Positions 1 to 12,394 of a stretch of 64,000 bases of DNA are shown here, one piece after another (within the stretch, counting starts at the first letter, position 1; every line of letters starts with the position of its first letter). Below the pieces are notes generated by a model. That model was not told the DNA's origin, searched no databases, and saw nothing but the letters and a program-made list of their open reading frames with translations. This DNA comes from Pseudozyma flocculosa PF-1 (lineage: Eukaryota; Basidiomycota; Ustilaginomycetes; Ustilaginales; Ustilaginaceae). The stretch lies in contig NW_006920878.1 in NCBI RefSeq assembly GCF_000417875.1, positions 677,880 to 741,879 of the forward strand. Direction: 5' to 3'. A program made the position numbers and the translations under genes.

Positions 1-78
1 GTCTGCAATGTCTGAGATATCTATGCGCAGTCTGTCTTCTCAATGCAATCCCCTCTCGCCCTGAGCTACCTGATCATA

Positions 79-2591
79 TCATACATGCATGTCCGAGGGA
101 TCGACGTTGGCCATGAACGACCACACACCCTCGACGCCGAGGTCGTCCGGATCAAACTTGACGGAAATGTCGGGTCGGCCCACAACCTTGCCGTCGACCA
201 CGACGCCGTCCTCGTTGGCCTCGACACGTCGGCTCTCGGCATCGCACGAGTCCACCATCTCCTGAGTCACGACACCGCCCTGCGCCACCATCTTGCCCAA
301 CCCGAGCGAGAGCTTGAGCATGTTGGGCGGAGGGTTGAACTCGACCAAGTCCGGTGACGTGGGCGAAGAAGGCCGGCTCGTCTCTGAAGACGACGACGAC
401 GACGACGAAGAGGCAGAGAGAGCGGACGCGAGCGCGGCATTCTTGGCCTCGATATCTCGCAGAATGTTCTCGGCGGCAATGTCGGCCATGCCCCACGCCT
501 GGTAGCCGGCGTTGAGCGCGCCAAACGCATCCGCGCAGTCGCCGATGGCGTAGACGTTGCTGATCTTGCCCGGCTCGTGCTCCGGATCGGTGCCGTGCAT
601 CAGCAAGTGGCCCTGCTCCTGCCGGGAAATCTCGGCGCCCGCCGCCTTCTTGTCGAGGAAGCAGTCGCAGTCGCCGCACGGTGGTCGCGCATCAAACGGC
701 TGCTGCGCCGCATCCCGCGGGTCGGGGACGGCCACCTGCAGCGTGCGGTGGACGCGGATGAGGCGCGACGAGGGATCCACCGAGCTCGGGGAGAGGTTGG
801 CCATGAGCGACGAGTTGGGCTGCTGCCCCGTGCAGAGCAGCAGCAGGTCGCACTCAAACGAGCGGCCGCCCGTCGTCTTGACCAGCTTGCGACCGGACCC
901 GACGCACATCCCCTCGGCATGCGCCTGGACGCCCTCGCCCTTGTCGTCGCCGGCCACACAGACCTCTGGCTTGCTCTGGCTCTGCGCCGTCTCCTTGACG
1001 GTCGAGCCGCGCGGACACCCTTCGGTCAGCGCGAGGCGCTCGCCGAGGATGACGTTGACGCCTAGCGCCTTGAGTCGCCCGTAGGCGAGCTCGTGAACGC
1101 GCTCGTCAAAGTTGGGCAGCAGCTGCTTGCGGCTGTGGATCAGCGTGACCGACTTGTGCGGGTAGATGCTCGCGATGTCGGTGGCGAACTCGACGCCCAG
1201 CGCTCCACCGCCTACAAGGACGATCTCGTTGGATGCCTTGACCCGCTGCTGGATCTCTCGCATCCAGTTGATTCCGTCCCGCTTGAAGCGCGCGTCGGTG
1301 CGCAGCGGATCGGGGAGGTGCGAGCCGAGGGCGTACACAAGGTGCGTGTACGGGATCGTCACGCTGTCGATGGACCAGAGGCTCTTCTTGCGCTTGCCGC
1401 CGAGCTGGCCCAGCTGCTCATCCGAGGCGTCGGTCGGCGTGACGGTGATGTGGGTGGGCGAGATGTCGGTGACGGTCGCCTGCAGCACGACATGGGGCGC
1501 CGACTCCTCGAACCCCTCGGCCACTTCCTCGTTCTGCTGCTCCAGATCTTCCAGAGGAGCGTCCGGACCCGCCGCCGTCTCGGCCGTGTCTTGTCCGACG
1601 TCGAGCCCCTTGTCAATGGCCTCGCTGAGCTCGGTGATCTCCATCTCTGGCCGACCCAGTTCCTCTTCCCGCCTTGCCAGAGGGGCCGAGTTGGCAATCT
1701 CGGCCTCGATGGCCTTGTTGCCCGGATCCTTGAGGCCGGCCATGCCCGACTCGAGAGCGGCGCCATTGCTGGTAAAAGAGCTGGCCATGGTGGATGCGGT
1801 GGCCGACTGCGACTCGCCGCTCAGGTCCGAGTCCGAGGAGCTGCTGAGCGTGGCGTTGCTCGAGTACCGGCTGTCCCGGCTGAGAGTGTGGGCGCGGCCA
1901 GACGCCGGTCGACCCTCGTCTCTACGGCCTCGGGGGAGGGCGAGCGACTCGTCGTCGGCGCCGTCGAGGGCGTCCTGGACCACCGGGGTCTCCGCGAACT
2001 TCTTCAAGACGCTGGCCCGGGAGTTGGAAGCCGAGGGACCCGCTCCTGCCCCTCCCATCTCGAGGGCGTTGCTAGCCGAGCCGGAAGTGGTAGGCACCGA
2101 GCCGTTGATGGTCCTTGCCTGCCGGTTGGCTGTAGGGGTGGCGGCGCCCGCAGCCGCCTTCTTGCCGGCGCGAGAGCGAGCGCTTGGCCTGGCTGGTGCG
2201 TTCTTGAAGATCGATGTGTATGGGATGAAGGCCTTGTGCTCGTGGCCGGGCAGGACCGAGAAGCGGGGGAAGACGTAGAGGTCTGAGGGAAGGCAATCAA
2301 GGCCGAACAAGGGGGCGACGTGAGCCTCGGCAGCCGACAAATCAGAGCGAAGGTCTCCGTGGCTCTTGACTTACGGTTGAAATGGCTGTTTCTCTCGATG
2401 AGGATGAGCCTGTGAGAGGGGGGCAGGCGCTGTGCGAGGACGGTGGCGGCGTGCATGCCTCCGTAGCTGCCTCCCAGGACGACGACATTCTTTGTGATGG
2501 CGCTCGAGGAGGATTCGCGTGCGCTGTGGGAAGCGGTCGCGGCTGCGGAAGGGTGGGACGAGGCGGTTTTGAGACGGATGGGCTGCGCCAT
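79..2591 (-). CDS. AMID/AIF-like FAD-NAD(P)H oxidoreductase
   Basis: Two exons, 2591-2375 and 2282-79, joined across a 92-nt GTAAGT...CAG intron. The junction restores the family motif NSHFNHLYVFPRF. The protein is about 806 aa. It shows an N-terminal dinucleotide fold (VVVLGGSYGGMHAA, near residue 40), a second fold (EIVLVGGGALGVEFA), and the C-terminal FAD motif YAIGDCADAFGALNAGYQAWG. Family knowledge: pyridine-nucleotide-disulfide oxidoreductases of the AMID/FSP1/Aif1 type, which oxidise NAD(P)H at membranes and are linked to apoptosis or quinone reduction. Oddities are a Ser/Ala/Glu-rich insert of roughly 200 residues after the first flavin segment and a poly-Ser run near the C-terminus, making it about twice the usual 370-400 aa. 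The ATG at 2591 is the first in frame; the frame is open upstream but without ATG. The substrate is unknown. Confidence 0.85.
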
Positions 2592-4562
2592 GGCTGTCGA
2601 TGGCGCCGTTGGACCAGCAACGGTGGGCCTTGGGAGGGAGACTAGAGGCGAATGCAGGAAGAGGGAAACTGGACGGAACCGCAGGAAACAAGTCGATGAG
2701 CGTGGCGCTCGAGCGAGGGCCGACAGCTGTGTACGGAACAGAATGGTGCCGGCGCGGATGGCGTGCAAGGAGAAGTGAGGGATGCTCTAAGCGTCGAGAT
2801 GGAGAGCGGTCGCAGGCGGAAGCTGCGAGAGTGGGCAAGTTGCAACGAGAGCTGTGTGTGTGTGGGACGTGTGCGGTGCGAGCTTGGATGTGTATCGTCG
2901 ATATGGAGATGGAGAGGCAAAAGCGAAGAGGTGTCGAGGAAGGGAGGGAACGCAGAGAGGTGCAGAGTGGCGGCGAGCAGAGAGGCACGGGCGAAGGAAC
3001 GACGACAGAGCGGTGGGCCCTTCTTACGTAGGTAGCTGGGGGTCCAGCCGGGACTGCCACACAGAGAGAAGCGCAGCTGGCCTGGCCTGCCCAGTCAGCC
3101 CACGCCGCGCCGGACCGGCCGCACTCGGCTTGGAGCGGCGCGAAGCTCTCCGCCGCTGGCCCTCTGCCCGCACATTTTTGAAATTCTAGCGACCACCTCC
3201 TGCCTGCCTGCTTGCCTGCCTGCCTGCTTGCCTGCCTGCCTGCTTGCCTGCCTCTTGGTCCGGCGGTCGTAATCTGATTTCCGCATCTGCCCTCCATCCT
3301 GCCGGTTCCAGGCTCTGACCGTCGATGGCTGAAGTAGTGGCACGACCACGGCGCCAAGCATCGAGCCGGTGCGACCTCGAGGCGTCCCCGCCGCTGATGA
3401 TTGGTTGGGGCCAGAGGCCGAGTCATCCGGGCCTGGTCCGGCCACTCTGCCGCTCAATCAGATCTGATAACGGTGACCAGCCAGCCCCTCGACCGCCGCC
3501 GTCTCCGCATTTGCCCGTCGCAAGCCAGCAGACAGGCAGGCAGACAGGCATGCAAGGAGCTGGGCCGGGCAGGAGGCAGGCCTAGCTAGGGTGCGTGGGG
3601 CCCAAACAAAACGCCCGCTTAGACCGGCTTGGCACCCGCCGCCCTCCCCTGCATGCGGACGCGGGTGCTTCCGGGATTTTATCAGATCGAAAGAAAGGGA
3701 CCAGGGCCGCTGCCAGAGAGGCCTGACCTGCCCAGCGCGGGCGTCGACAGCGCAGCGAAACCTGTGCCCAGCCCTTGCTGGCTTCACCCTCTGCGGTCTG
3801 GCTGGCTGGCGAACGATCTGCCGTCGGCCTCTGGTCGAGCTGCGCTGTGGCGGGCGATGCCTGCCTGGCCGTGCGTTTCCTCCCTGCCCGGTTCGGCTCG
3901 GCGCGGACCGCTGCCGGCTGCCCGTGGCCAGGCCAGGCAGTCATGCGCGATCGAACCGGCCTGCCTTATCTGATCAGCCCCAGAAGTCGAATCGGATCCG
4001 GAAGGGCGGCCTGCCCGGCGTGCCGACGTCCCGGCCATCGGATCCGGAAGCAGTGATGAACCCTTGCCTGGGCTGAAGATGCGACCCGACTCCCGAGATT
4101 TTGTCCGTTTGGAATTTTGGTTCCTGCGAAGTCGCGGCAGGCAGGCAGGCAGCCAAAAAGGCGGCGAGTCACGACCGCCGGGAAAAGGCTTTTCTTCCCC
4201 AGTCGAGCCCAGGTAGGGCAGCACGAAGTTGGGTGGTGATGCCAACCAGGAGTCTTGTCGGTGGTGTGTAGCCAGGCTCGAGGCGAGGCAGAAGAGCGTG
4301 GGGCACGGAAAGATTGGCGGGGGCTGGCTGGACAGGCAGTCAGGCGTCGAAATCTGGCTTCGAGATTTTGGGCGTCTGGATGCACGGCGGTGGGTCGGCG
4401 GGCAGCCCTAGCCTGTTGGGCGTGGTCACCTTGCTGGCTTCTTGCTTGCTTCTTCTCCTCGGTCATCCTCGCCCAACATCCACGGCTCAAGCCCGTCCAT
4501 CTCGAGCTGCTCTTACATCGCAAGCGTAGCCGTCGCAACCCGCCTCTCCCGACGACATCAGG
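2592..4562. other. divergent intergenic region, no gene seen
   Basis: 1,971 nt separate the flavoprotein (-) from the purine gene (+), so both promoters should lie here. I see no credible ORF. The region holds C/T-biased stretches, tetranucleotide runs of the TGCC/GGCA type (3201-3253, about 3530-3550, 4138-4153), and one copy of CCTAGCCTG at 4407-4415. The last 120 nt before 4563 are pyrimidine-rich, as expected for a 5' leader. Confidence 0.6.
3201..3253. repeat. TGCC tetranucleotide tract with 16-nt higher-order unit
   Basis: The tract is built from TGCC with every fourth-step TGCT variant, giving three successive copies of the 16-mer TGCCTGCCTGCTTGCC plus a partial fourth. The regular spacing of the variant suggests expansion by 16-nt blocks rather than single tetranucleotide slippage. 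Confidence 0.85.
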
Positions 4563-7112
4563 ATGGCCGCTTCTCACCTCTCGGCCATGGTGCCCCCCGC
4601 GCCGCCGCTCCGCGTCCTCATCCTGGGCTCGGGCGGTCGCGAGCATGCCATCGCCCACCATCTGCTCCGCTCCAAGCGCGTAGAGCACATCTACTGCGCC
4701 CCGGGAAACGGAGGCACCGCCACCCTCGGTGACCGCTGCTCCAACCTTGACTCGCCCAAGGTCTCGAGCGACTTCGCCGACATCACCGCCTGGGCCGTGC
4801 AGAACCAGGTGAGCGAGGATCATCGCTCCTGCTACCCATCTCGTCTGCTTGCCTGCTGACCTCCCTTGGTAATCCGTCTCCGCCGCCATCCTCGCCTCGC
4901 CCTGCAGATCAACCTCTGCATCCCCGGCCCCGAGCAGCCGCTCGTCGACGGCGCCGAGCTCGCCTTCCGCAGGGTCGGCATCCCCGTCTTTGGCCCCTCA
5001 CCCCTCGCCGCCCAGATGGAAGGCTCAAAGACCTTTGCCAAGGCCTTCATGGACAAGTACAACATCCCCACCGCCGCCCACCAGTCGTTCAACGAGTCGC
5101 AGGTCGACGAGTGCCTCGCCTTCATCAAGAAGCTTGGCGGTGCGCAGCAGGTCGTGCTCAAGGCCAGCGGCCTCGCAGCGGGCAAGGGCGTTCTCCTGCC
5201 CGAGTCCGAGCACGAGGCGCGCCAGGGCGTCGAAGACATCCTCGTCAAAAAGGTGTTTGGCGACGCGGGCTCCTCGCTGCTCGTCGAGCAGCGCCTCGCT
5301 GGCCCGGAGCTCTCGGTGCTGGCCTTTTCCGACGGCTACACCATCACCGCGCTTCCCGGGTGTCAGGACCACAAGCGGATCGGCGAGGGCGACACGGGCC
5401 TCAACACCGGCGGCATGGGCGCCTACTGCCCCGCCCCCGAGGGCCTGGTCGACAACCTGCCCGCCCGCATCCGCAACGAGGTCCTCGTCCCCACAATCGA
5501 CGGCATGCGCAAGGAGGGCTTCCCTTTTGTCGGCATGCTCTTCGTTGGCCTGATGCTCACCGCCAACGGGCCGCAGGTGCTCGAGTACAACGTGCGCTTT
5601 GGCGACCCCGAGACCGAGGCGGTGCTCGAGCTGCTCGACGAGACAAAGGTCAGCCTGGCCGATATCCTCGTCGCCTGCGTCGAGAGGCGCCTTGACTCGG
5701 TCCAGCCCGTCATCCGCCCCGAGCACGCCGTCAGCATCGTTCTCGCCTCGCCGGGGTACCCGGGCAAGTACCCCACGGGCCTGCCCATCACCATCGGAGC
5801 GTTGCCGCAGAATGTCACCGTGTACCATGCCGGCACCAAGCTCGATGCCGCCGGCCAGCTCGTCACCGCAGGTGGCCGCGTGATTGCCATCTCGGCATTT
5901 GGCAAGACGCTGCAGGAGGCCGTCGAGCTCGCCTACCAGGGCGTCGATGCCGTCCACTTCGAGGGCAAGACGTTCCGACGTGACATTGCCCACCGCGCAC
6001 TGAAGCCCGCCGCCGCCGGTACCAAGGCGGGGCTGACGTACGCTGCCGCCGGCGTCGATATCGATGCGGGCAACCAGCTGGTCGAGGTCATCAAGCCGCT
6101 GGCCAAGAGCACGAAGCGACCGGGCTGCGACGCGTCGCTCGGCGGCTTCGGCGGCACCTTTGACCTCAAGGCGATCGGTATGCGCGACCCCATCCTCATC
6201 AGCGGCACCGACGGCGTCGGCACGAAGCTGCGCGTGGCGCTCGACGTGGGCAAGCACGACACGGTGGGCATCGACCTCGTGGCCATGTCGGTCAATGACC
6301 TGCTGGTTCAGGGCGCGCTGCCGTTCTACTTCCTCGACTACTTTGCCTGCTCCAAGCTCACGGTCGACATTGCGGCGGCCGTCATTGGCGGCATTGCCGA
6401 GGGATGCCGACAGGCCAACTGCGGCCTGATTGGCGGCGAGACGGCCGAGATGCCCGGCATGTACGTCGGCGAGGAGTACGACCTTGCCGGCTTCGCCGTG
6501 GGCGCCGTCGAGAGGGAGGAGCTCCTTCCCCGCCTCGATCAGATGCAGGCTGGCGACGTGCTGGTGGGACTGCACTCGTCAGGCGTCCACTCTAATGGAT
6601 TCTCGCTGGTGCGCAAGGTGGTCGAGCGGTCAGGCAAGTCGCTCTCTGACGCCTGCCCCTTTGCGCTGACGGCCGAGGCTGAGGCGTCCGGGGCCAAGAC
6701 GCTCGGCGAGGCGCTGCTGGCGCCGACGAGGATCTACGTGGCGGCGTTGACGCAGCTCTTCCAGAACGACGCCGCCTCGCAGGGCCTGATCGCGCTCTCG
6801 CACATCACCGGCGGCGGCTTCACCGACAACATCCCGCGCTCGCTGCCCAAGGGCCTGGGTGCCGAGGTCGACCTGCTGAGCTGGAAGCGGCCGGAGCTGT
6901 TCGAGTGGCTGCAGAGGACGGGCAACGTCGAGCCAGAGGAGATGGCGAGGACGTTCAACAACGGCATCGGCATGGTCCTCATTGTCAAGAAGGACAAGGT
7001 CGACGGCGTCGTCGAGACGCTCAAGCGGAGCGGCGAGTCGCCCGTCGTCATGGGCAAGGTCACGGGCACCGAGGGCGTCAGCTATACGGGCATGGAGAGC
7101 TGGAGGGTCTAG
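4563..7112 (+). CDS. ADE5,7: bifunctional GAR synthetase / AIR synthetase
   Basis: Two exons, 4563-4808 and 4908-7112, phase 0, with a 99-nt GTGAGC...CAG intron; 816 aa (yeast Ade5,7 is about 800). Residues ~15-445 are phosphoribosylamine-glycine ligase: the N-terminal [11 protein letters not shown] loop, the [12 protein letters not shown] segment and the ATP-grasp core with [18 protein letters not shown]. Residues ~455-816 are AIR cyclo-ligase, with [15 protein letters not shown] and [12 protein letters not shown]. Together they catalyse steps 2 and 5 of cytosolic de novo purine synthesis; the fusion is standard in fungi. An alternative ATG at 4587 would trim eight residues. The intron falls within the first fold and its removal is needed to join ITAWAVQNQ to [10 protein letters not shown]. 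Confidence 0.97.
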
Positions 7113-9570
7113 ATCTGGCCCTCGTCGTTGTTCGCTGTCTCGATCCTCTTCTATCTGCGTTCCTGCTTCGGCGAAAAGAATCCATGTGCATCCCTAGACA
7201 ACCTCGTGCGGGGCTATTTGGATGCGCGGTTGACGACGACGTGGCGGCGTGGAGCTGCCGTCCGAGGCAGGAGATCGGCGATGTGCGCTGACAGCTGCGT
7301 CTCGGCAGCCCTGCCGTACGTGTGCTCGCAGCTGCAGATGGTACCTCTGTTCAGACCGCTGCTGGTGGCGTTGAGAGCGGTGTCCATCGACAGGACGGTG
7401 GTGCCTAGGCGACGCGGGACAGGCGGTGCTAGGTGATGGATGCTGAGCTGAGTCGAGACTTGGTTTGACTCGGGAGTCGGTCCTGGGAGGGCTCCTCCTC
7501 GCACGCTTCGGTTGACTTGTGAAAAGGGACAGACGGCGGCGGCGGGTCCAGAGGCAGGTATATCAACCGCTGCACCGCTGCACCGCGCTGCAGGCCAGGC
7601 ACCACCTGCCGGGATAGGCACCCGCAGCGGCTGACGGCGGGGGCTCGAAGTTTCGCCGTCCCGGACATGTGCTGTGGCTGCCGACGCCGTCTCTACCGGT
7701 ACCGCTGCCGCTGCTGGTCGGTGCGTGGGTGGCGATGAGTCGATGACCCTTGTACCGCGGATCCATCGGTCCTTGTCGTCGAGGTCCCGATGAACCCGAC
7801 AGCCGCACCGCACCTTTTCCGGGACATGGCGACAACCGGGAACTCTATCTGTACATATGTGCATGGCAGCTCGTGTAGGTGACCCTTACCCGACGTCCGG
7901 TCGAACTCTCTGTGTGCGGACCCGCCGCCGGTACATATACATACGGCTCGACGGCAGATGTCAGAGACAAGTACCATGTACCTACACCGGCCCGGCCCGC
8001 CTTGTGCGGTGGAGAGGCAAGAGGTCCTTTTGTTCTCCCGCACGCTCGGCCTGCTCCTTTGCCCGTATGCGTCTGAAGCCGAGGCGCTGCGTTGAAAGAG
8101 GCCAGCGACCTCTCGTCCGGTCATCTCGTCGGTGGCGAGACATGCCATCGATGAGAGGAGACCTAGGACGCCGACCGCCTCAAGTTTCTCATTGTTGCAA
8201 AAGCGATGGCTTGATAGAGCGGTGAGCACTGACCTCTCCCCGTCCCCATCGCCTCTCGTTTCTCGGTGGACTTCAATCTGCGCCAACGGCGGTCGGTGAT
8301 TGTTCATGGCCAGGACCTGGCGATGATCTCATCATCTCGAGATTGAGATTGAGATTGGATGCCAGATGTCATCGACGACGACGACCGTACCCCGGCCTTT
8401 TTTCGTTCAACAGGCCGTCTGGGGTCCCACCGATCAGGAACTGACCTCTCTGCCTTCGCTTGGGCGCATCAGGCCAGGGAAGGCAGGGGACGGGCGAGGT
8501 GGTCGGCAACCATGGATCCGTCGTCATCGCATATCGGCAACCACGCGAAGAAGCCCGCGTCGTGGCTGGCCGGGTACGGTACTGTAGACGTCAAAGCCGA
8601 CGTCGCTCTCGAGCCCAAGGCTCAGGCTAGCTAGGCCTGGAACGGGGGATATGGCCACGACCCGTACACACCTAGCCACCCACCTGACGCTGCTACGGCT
8701 GGTCCCTCGCATGAAGTCAAACTCTGGGCTAGGCTATCCGTGTAGAGACGTCGGCTCTGGATCCGTCGCCTGAGGTTTGACCGCCATCTCCCCTTTGTTG
8801 TGGGCGGCCAGCAGGCCAGGCCTGTGACGGGCTTGCCTCGTTGGCGTTTCGTGTCTTGGCTCTCTTGCTCTCCGTCTGTCTCGCTGGGTTGGCCTGCTGT
8901 GCTGCACGTACCTGGCCAAGAGACGCCGTGGTAAGGCTAGACACACTACCGGTGCTACTCTCTGGCTGCATACCCACAGGCGGGGAGCGACACGACTGCA
9001 AGCTCGCGGGTGATCCGCCCATGCAAGAGAGAGGCAGGAGGCTATCCCAGCCCTCAGCGGGTGACCCGGCGTAGCATGTGATAGAGAGCCGTGGTCGGGT
9101 GCCCCGAGCGAGCGAGCGAGGCTGGCAGCTTGCAAGCGGGGTTTCAAGTCAGAGGTTCAGCGGCCTCCGCTGCGGTGCCGGCGCCGGTGCTGGTGCGGGT
9201 GCGCAGCCGCTCCACATCCGTCTGGTCTCGGTTCTTCCCGCCGTCGCGCCTTTGGTCGGCCGCCCTCCGCCCAGATGGATGGAGGACCGATGGACGCTTC
9301 CTCGCCCTAGCCTCCGCTCCCGCCTCCTCCCTTATATCACCCGTCCACTGCTGCTCACCCGACTGCCTCTCCCCACCGGCACCACCACCACCGCCAACAC
9401 GATTGACCGCTCCTTGATCCCTTAGAGGCGTGCCCTTCGTCTCGTATACCCCACGTCGCCCCTGGTCAAGAGCAAGAACTACGACCATCAGCAGTTGGCG
9501 AATCCGCCTCGACACACCCACGCACGCACCGTCCCATCGTTCTTCGCTGGTCCCGCGCCGCGTCGCAATC
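7113..9570. other. intergenic region, no gene seen
   Basis: 2,458 nt between the purine gene and the MBOAT gene, both (+). Open frames on both strands up to ~215 codons lack domains, a coherent start or typical composition, so I do not call them. A short GAGATT repeat lies at 8337-8357. From about 9300 the sequence becomes C/T-rich with a TATA-like TTATAT at 9332-9337, about 235 nt before the next start codon. Confidence 0.5.
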
Positions 9571-11335
9571 ATGGCAGCGCTTCTGCAGGACAAGGTGGAG
9601 CGCTTCTTTGGCCGCTTCTCGCCCATGCCCCAGTACTCGAGGCTCGGCTTCAAGCTGCTCGATTCGGACCCTGTCCTCGACGTCTCCCGCAAGCTCGGCT
9701 TCAAAGTTGGTGAGTGGCCCTTTGCCGCGCGGCTGCAGTGGCAACAACGGCCACGGAGATTGCCTGCCACCGATCCAGAGTTTGCTCGACCGCCGGCGAC
9801 AGCCTGTGCTGACTATGGAACGCCCTATCCCGTCCGCTGCACCGCCCGCGCCCCGCAGTCGAGTATGACCTCCCACCCTACCCGCTGTACAAGGCTGGTG
9901 TCGGCAGCATCCAGATGCTCTCGTTCATCTTTGGCTCGGGCATCGTCGCTTACTTCCTGTACCACAACGTGGCCAAGAAGTCGGCCGCCGGCAAATGGTT
10001 CTCGATCCTCTTCCTCATTACCGCCCTCATGACCTGGCCCCTGCTCGACCCCATGTCCGGCGTCATGCTCATCGACTTCTGGAAGCCTGCACTCGGCTTC
10101 CGCTCCTCGCTCCTCGTCTGGGACATTTTCCAGATCCGCAGCGTCCCCGAGGTCGAGTCGTGGGGCTTTGCTCGCTTCTTTGCCCAGCTGTGGACCTTCC
10201 CCAAGGAGCTCGACGAGATCGAGGAGCGCACCCGCGAGGAGGGATACGCACGGAACCCCAGGATTGAAAACATCAAGGGCATGCCCAAGGTCGCCGTCGA
10301 GGCCGTCGCTCTGCTCGTCACCCTCTACTTTATCCCGCCCTACGAGCTGACAAAGGACATGTCCCAGCTCGCCTACCACTGCTACTGCGATGCCCTGGGT
10401 CTTTCGGTGAGTGCGGCTGGCGCGCGAGCAAGCGTACCCTGTACGGATTCCGCCAGGCCCTCACATTGCTGACTCGCCCTTGCTTCTCTGCTGCCGCCTC
10501 CGCGCCGCAGATTCTGATGGCGCTCGCCCTCTTCGGCGATGGCCTGCTAAAGGCGCTCGGCATCCTCATCAACGTCGAGATGGCCGACATGTTCGAAAAC
10601 CCGCTGGGCACCACCAACATCCGCCTTTTCTGGTCGCACTGGAACCGCGCCATTGCGACGGTGCTGCACCGTGTAGTGTTTGGCGGCGGCAAGAGCAAGA
10701 CGCGCTTGAAGAAGGCCAAGGCGGCCGCCGCTGCCGAGGCCGAGCAAAAGCGAAGGCACCTTGACCAGCTTTCCGAGACCGACGCCGGCCACACGTCGGG
10801 AGAGGACGAAGACAAGAACGGCCGACGCTCGCGCACCTCGAGCGGGCTTCGACCGCTGTCGCAGCTCAACGGCGACGCCAAGCTGGTCCACCGCAAGCCC
10901 AACGGCAGCGGCCCGCAGAAGGAGACGGAGACGACGGCGTCGGCCAAGAAGGATGCGGCCAAGAGCAAGGGCTCGTTCTTGCCCAAGGCGGTGGCGGCGA
11001 TTGTGACGTTTGCCATGAGCGGCATCTTCCATGAGCACATTACCTACTTCACGCTTGGGTTCGCCAACGGCGAAAACTTCCTCTTTTTCCTGGCCAACGG
11101 CGTGGCGACGGTGACGGCGACGTGGTTCAAGCGCACCTTCCCGGAGGCCAACGCGCGCATCCCGACGCTGGTGTCGGTGCTGATGCTGCACGTCTTCTTC
11201 CTGGCAGTGATCCCGCTCTTCTGCTCGCCGTTCATCCGGTCTGGGTTCTTTATCCAGCTCGAGGCGCTCAAGTACGAGCTGCTTCCCATCCGCGCGCGCC
11301 CGCGCGGCAGCTTCGTCTACCTCTTTGGCAAGTGA
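9571..11335 (+). CDS. wax-synthase-like MBOAT membrane acyltransferase
   Basis: Three exons, 9571-9709, 9859-10406 and 10511-11335 (introns of 149 and 104 nt, GTGAGT...CAG), giving 503 aa. Several hydrophobic segments are visible (around FIFGSGIVAYFLY, VAVEAVALLVTLYFI, SVLMLHVFFLAVIPLF). The family evidence is NPLGTTNIRLFWSHWN followed, after a charged Lys/Ala-rich loop, by AMSGIFHEHITYF. This matches the Asn/Trp block and the active-site His of the wax synthase/MBOAT group, which transfers acyl chains to hydroxyl groups in the ER membrane. The disordered loop of about 85 residues between the two blocks is unusual. The acceptor substrate cannot be read from sequence; a sterol, alcohol or glycolipid is possible. 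Nothing next to it suggests a metabolic cluster. Confidence 0.72.
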
Positions 11336-12394
11336 GGGGGCGGCAGCGGCGAGCCGGCGCAGATGCACCATCGCCCGGGCCGCCGCCGCCGACGACGACG
11401 ACGCTCGGGCCTCGCCTGCACCGCTGCTCGATGCACACCTCTTTTTCTTGACCTTCTGCGGCGATTCCTTGCGAGGTCTGGCTGCCATCTAGACGCTCTT
11501 TATCTTCTGCGCTTTGCTTGTCCGTAGTTTCTGGCGCGCCAGATGTCGCCCTACCGCTCGTTGTGTACCAAGTTCCGCCCGCAATGTGTCGATGTCGATG
11601 CCATCAAGGAAGAATGAGGGGATCTACGCGGCTGTGCTGGTGGCGGCAGCAGTCTTTGCGTGGGGCGTCTCACAAGGGCAGAGGCGGACGATGACGATGG
11701 AGCGGCGCGCCTACGAGGGCGCCTCTGCTTTGTGAAAGCGGGCGGAAGGCGGGCCAGGTGGGGGGGTGAGCGGAGGATCCCTGGCGCCGCCCCCGCATCT
11801 GGAGAAAAAAGAGCGCGCTGGGCTCACCAGCACACCGCCTGCCTGCAGGTGCCGTCGATCCGAAGCAGGTTCGGTTAGAGGCCCAGCAGGCCCAGCAGGG
11901 CAGGCGCTCAGCGTATATCCATCCGCCCGCCGCCGCCTTTGACCTTGGCTGGCCTCTTTGTCTGGCAGGCCAGGCCTACTGGCGTCGCCTCGTCAGTCGA
12001 CCAACTCCGCCAGGTCGGGCGTAACTCTGTAGGCTCGTCGGGCCTGCCCCATTGGGGACTGCACCAAGACGTTCTCTACAGACCACTCTCAGACTCCTCT
12101 CGCGGAGCCGTGCGACCGCCATCTTCACCATCATCACCACTACTGTCCTCCCCTCTTCCTCCTCCTCCTCCTCCTCACCATCGCCATCACCTGCCTACCC
12201 GTCATCCCGCTCTTGCACCCCCCTTCACGCTGCACATCGAAGCAGCCGCCTTTCTCGCGTCGGCGCTCCACACGGCAGCCAACCATCCCCTGCCCAAGAT
12301 ACCCCTCGCTCCCTCACCTGAGCTGATCTGAAAGCACCGTACCCAACCGCCTTGCACCTCACTTCACCACGCCCTGCCACCGCACCGCAGCACA
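11336..12394. other. intergenic region with CT-rich leader
   Basis: 1,059 nt between two (+) genes. The last ~320 nt are strongly pyrimidine-rich, with a (CCT)n tract at about 12151-12175, and I find no ATG there before the start at 12395. This fits a transcribed 5' leader. No gene is supported in the first 700 nt. Confidence 0.5.

Noticed and set aside
2592..2768. Possible N-terminal mitochondrial-like extension of the AMID-type protein (Arg-rich, no acidic residues)
   Set aside because: The frame is open but contains no ATG upstream of 2591; only a TTG is available at 2768.
8841..9074. Small secreted protein with signal-like start
   Set aside because: The frame begins at TTG, not ATG, and has no supporting features downstream.
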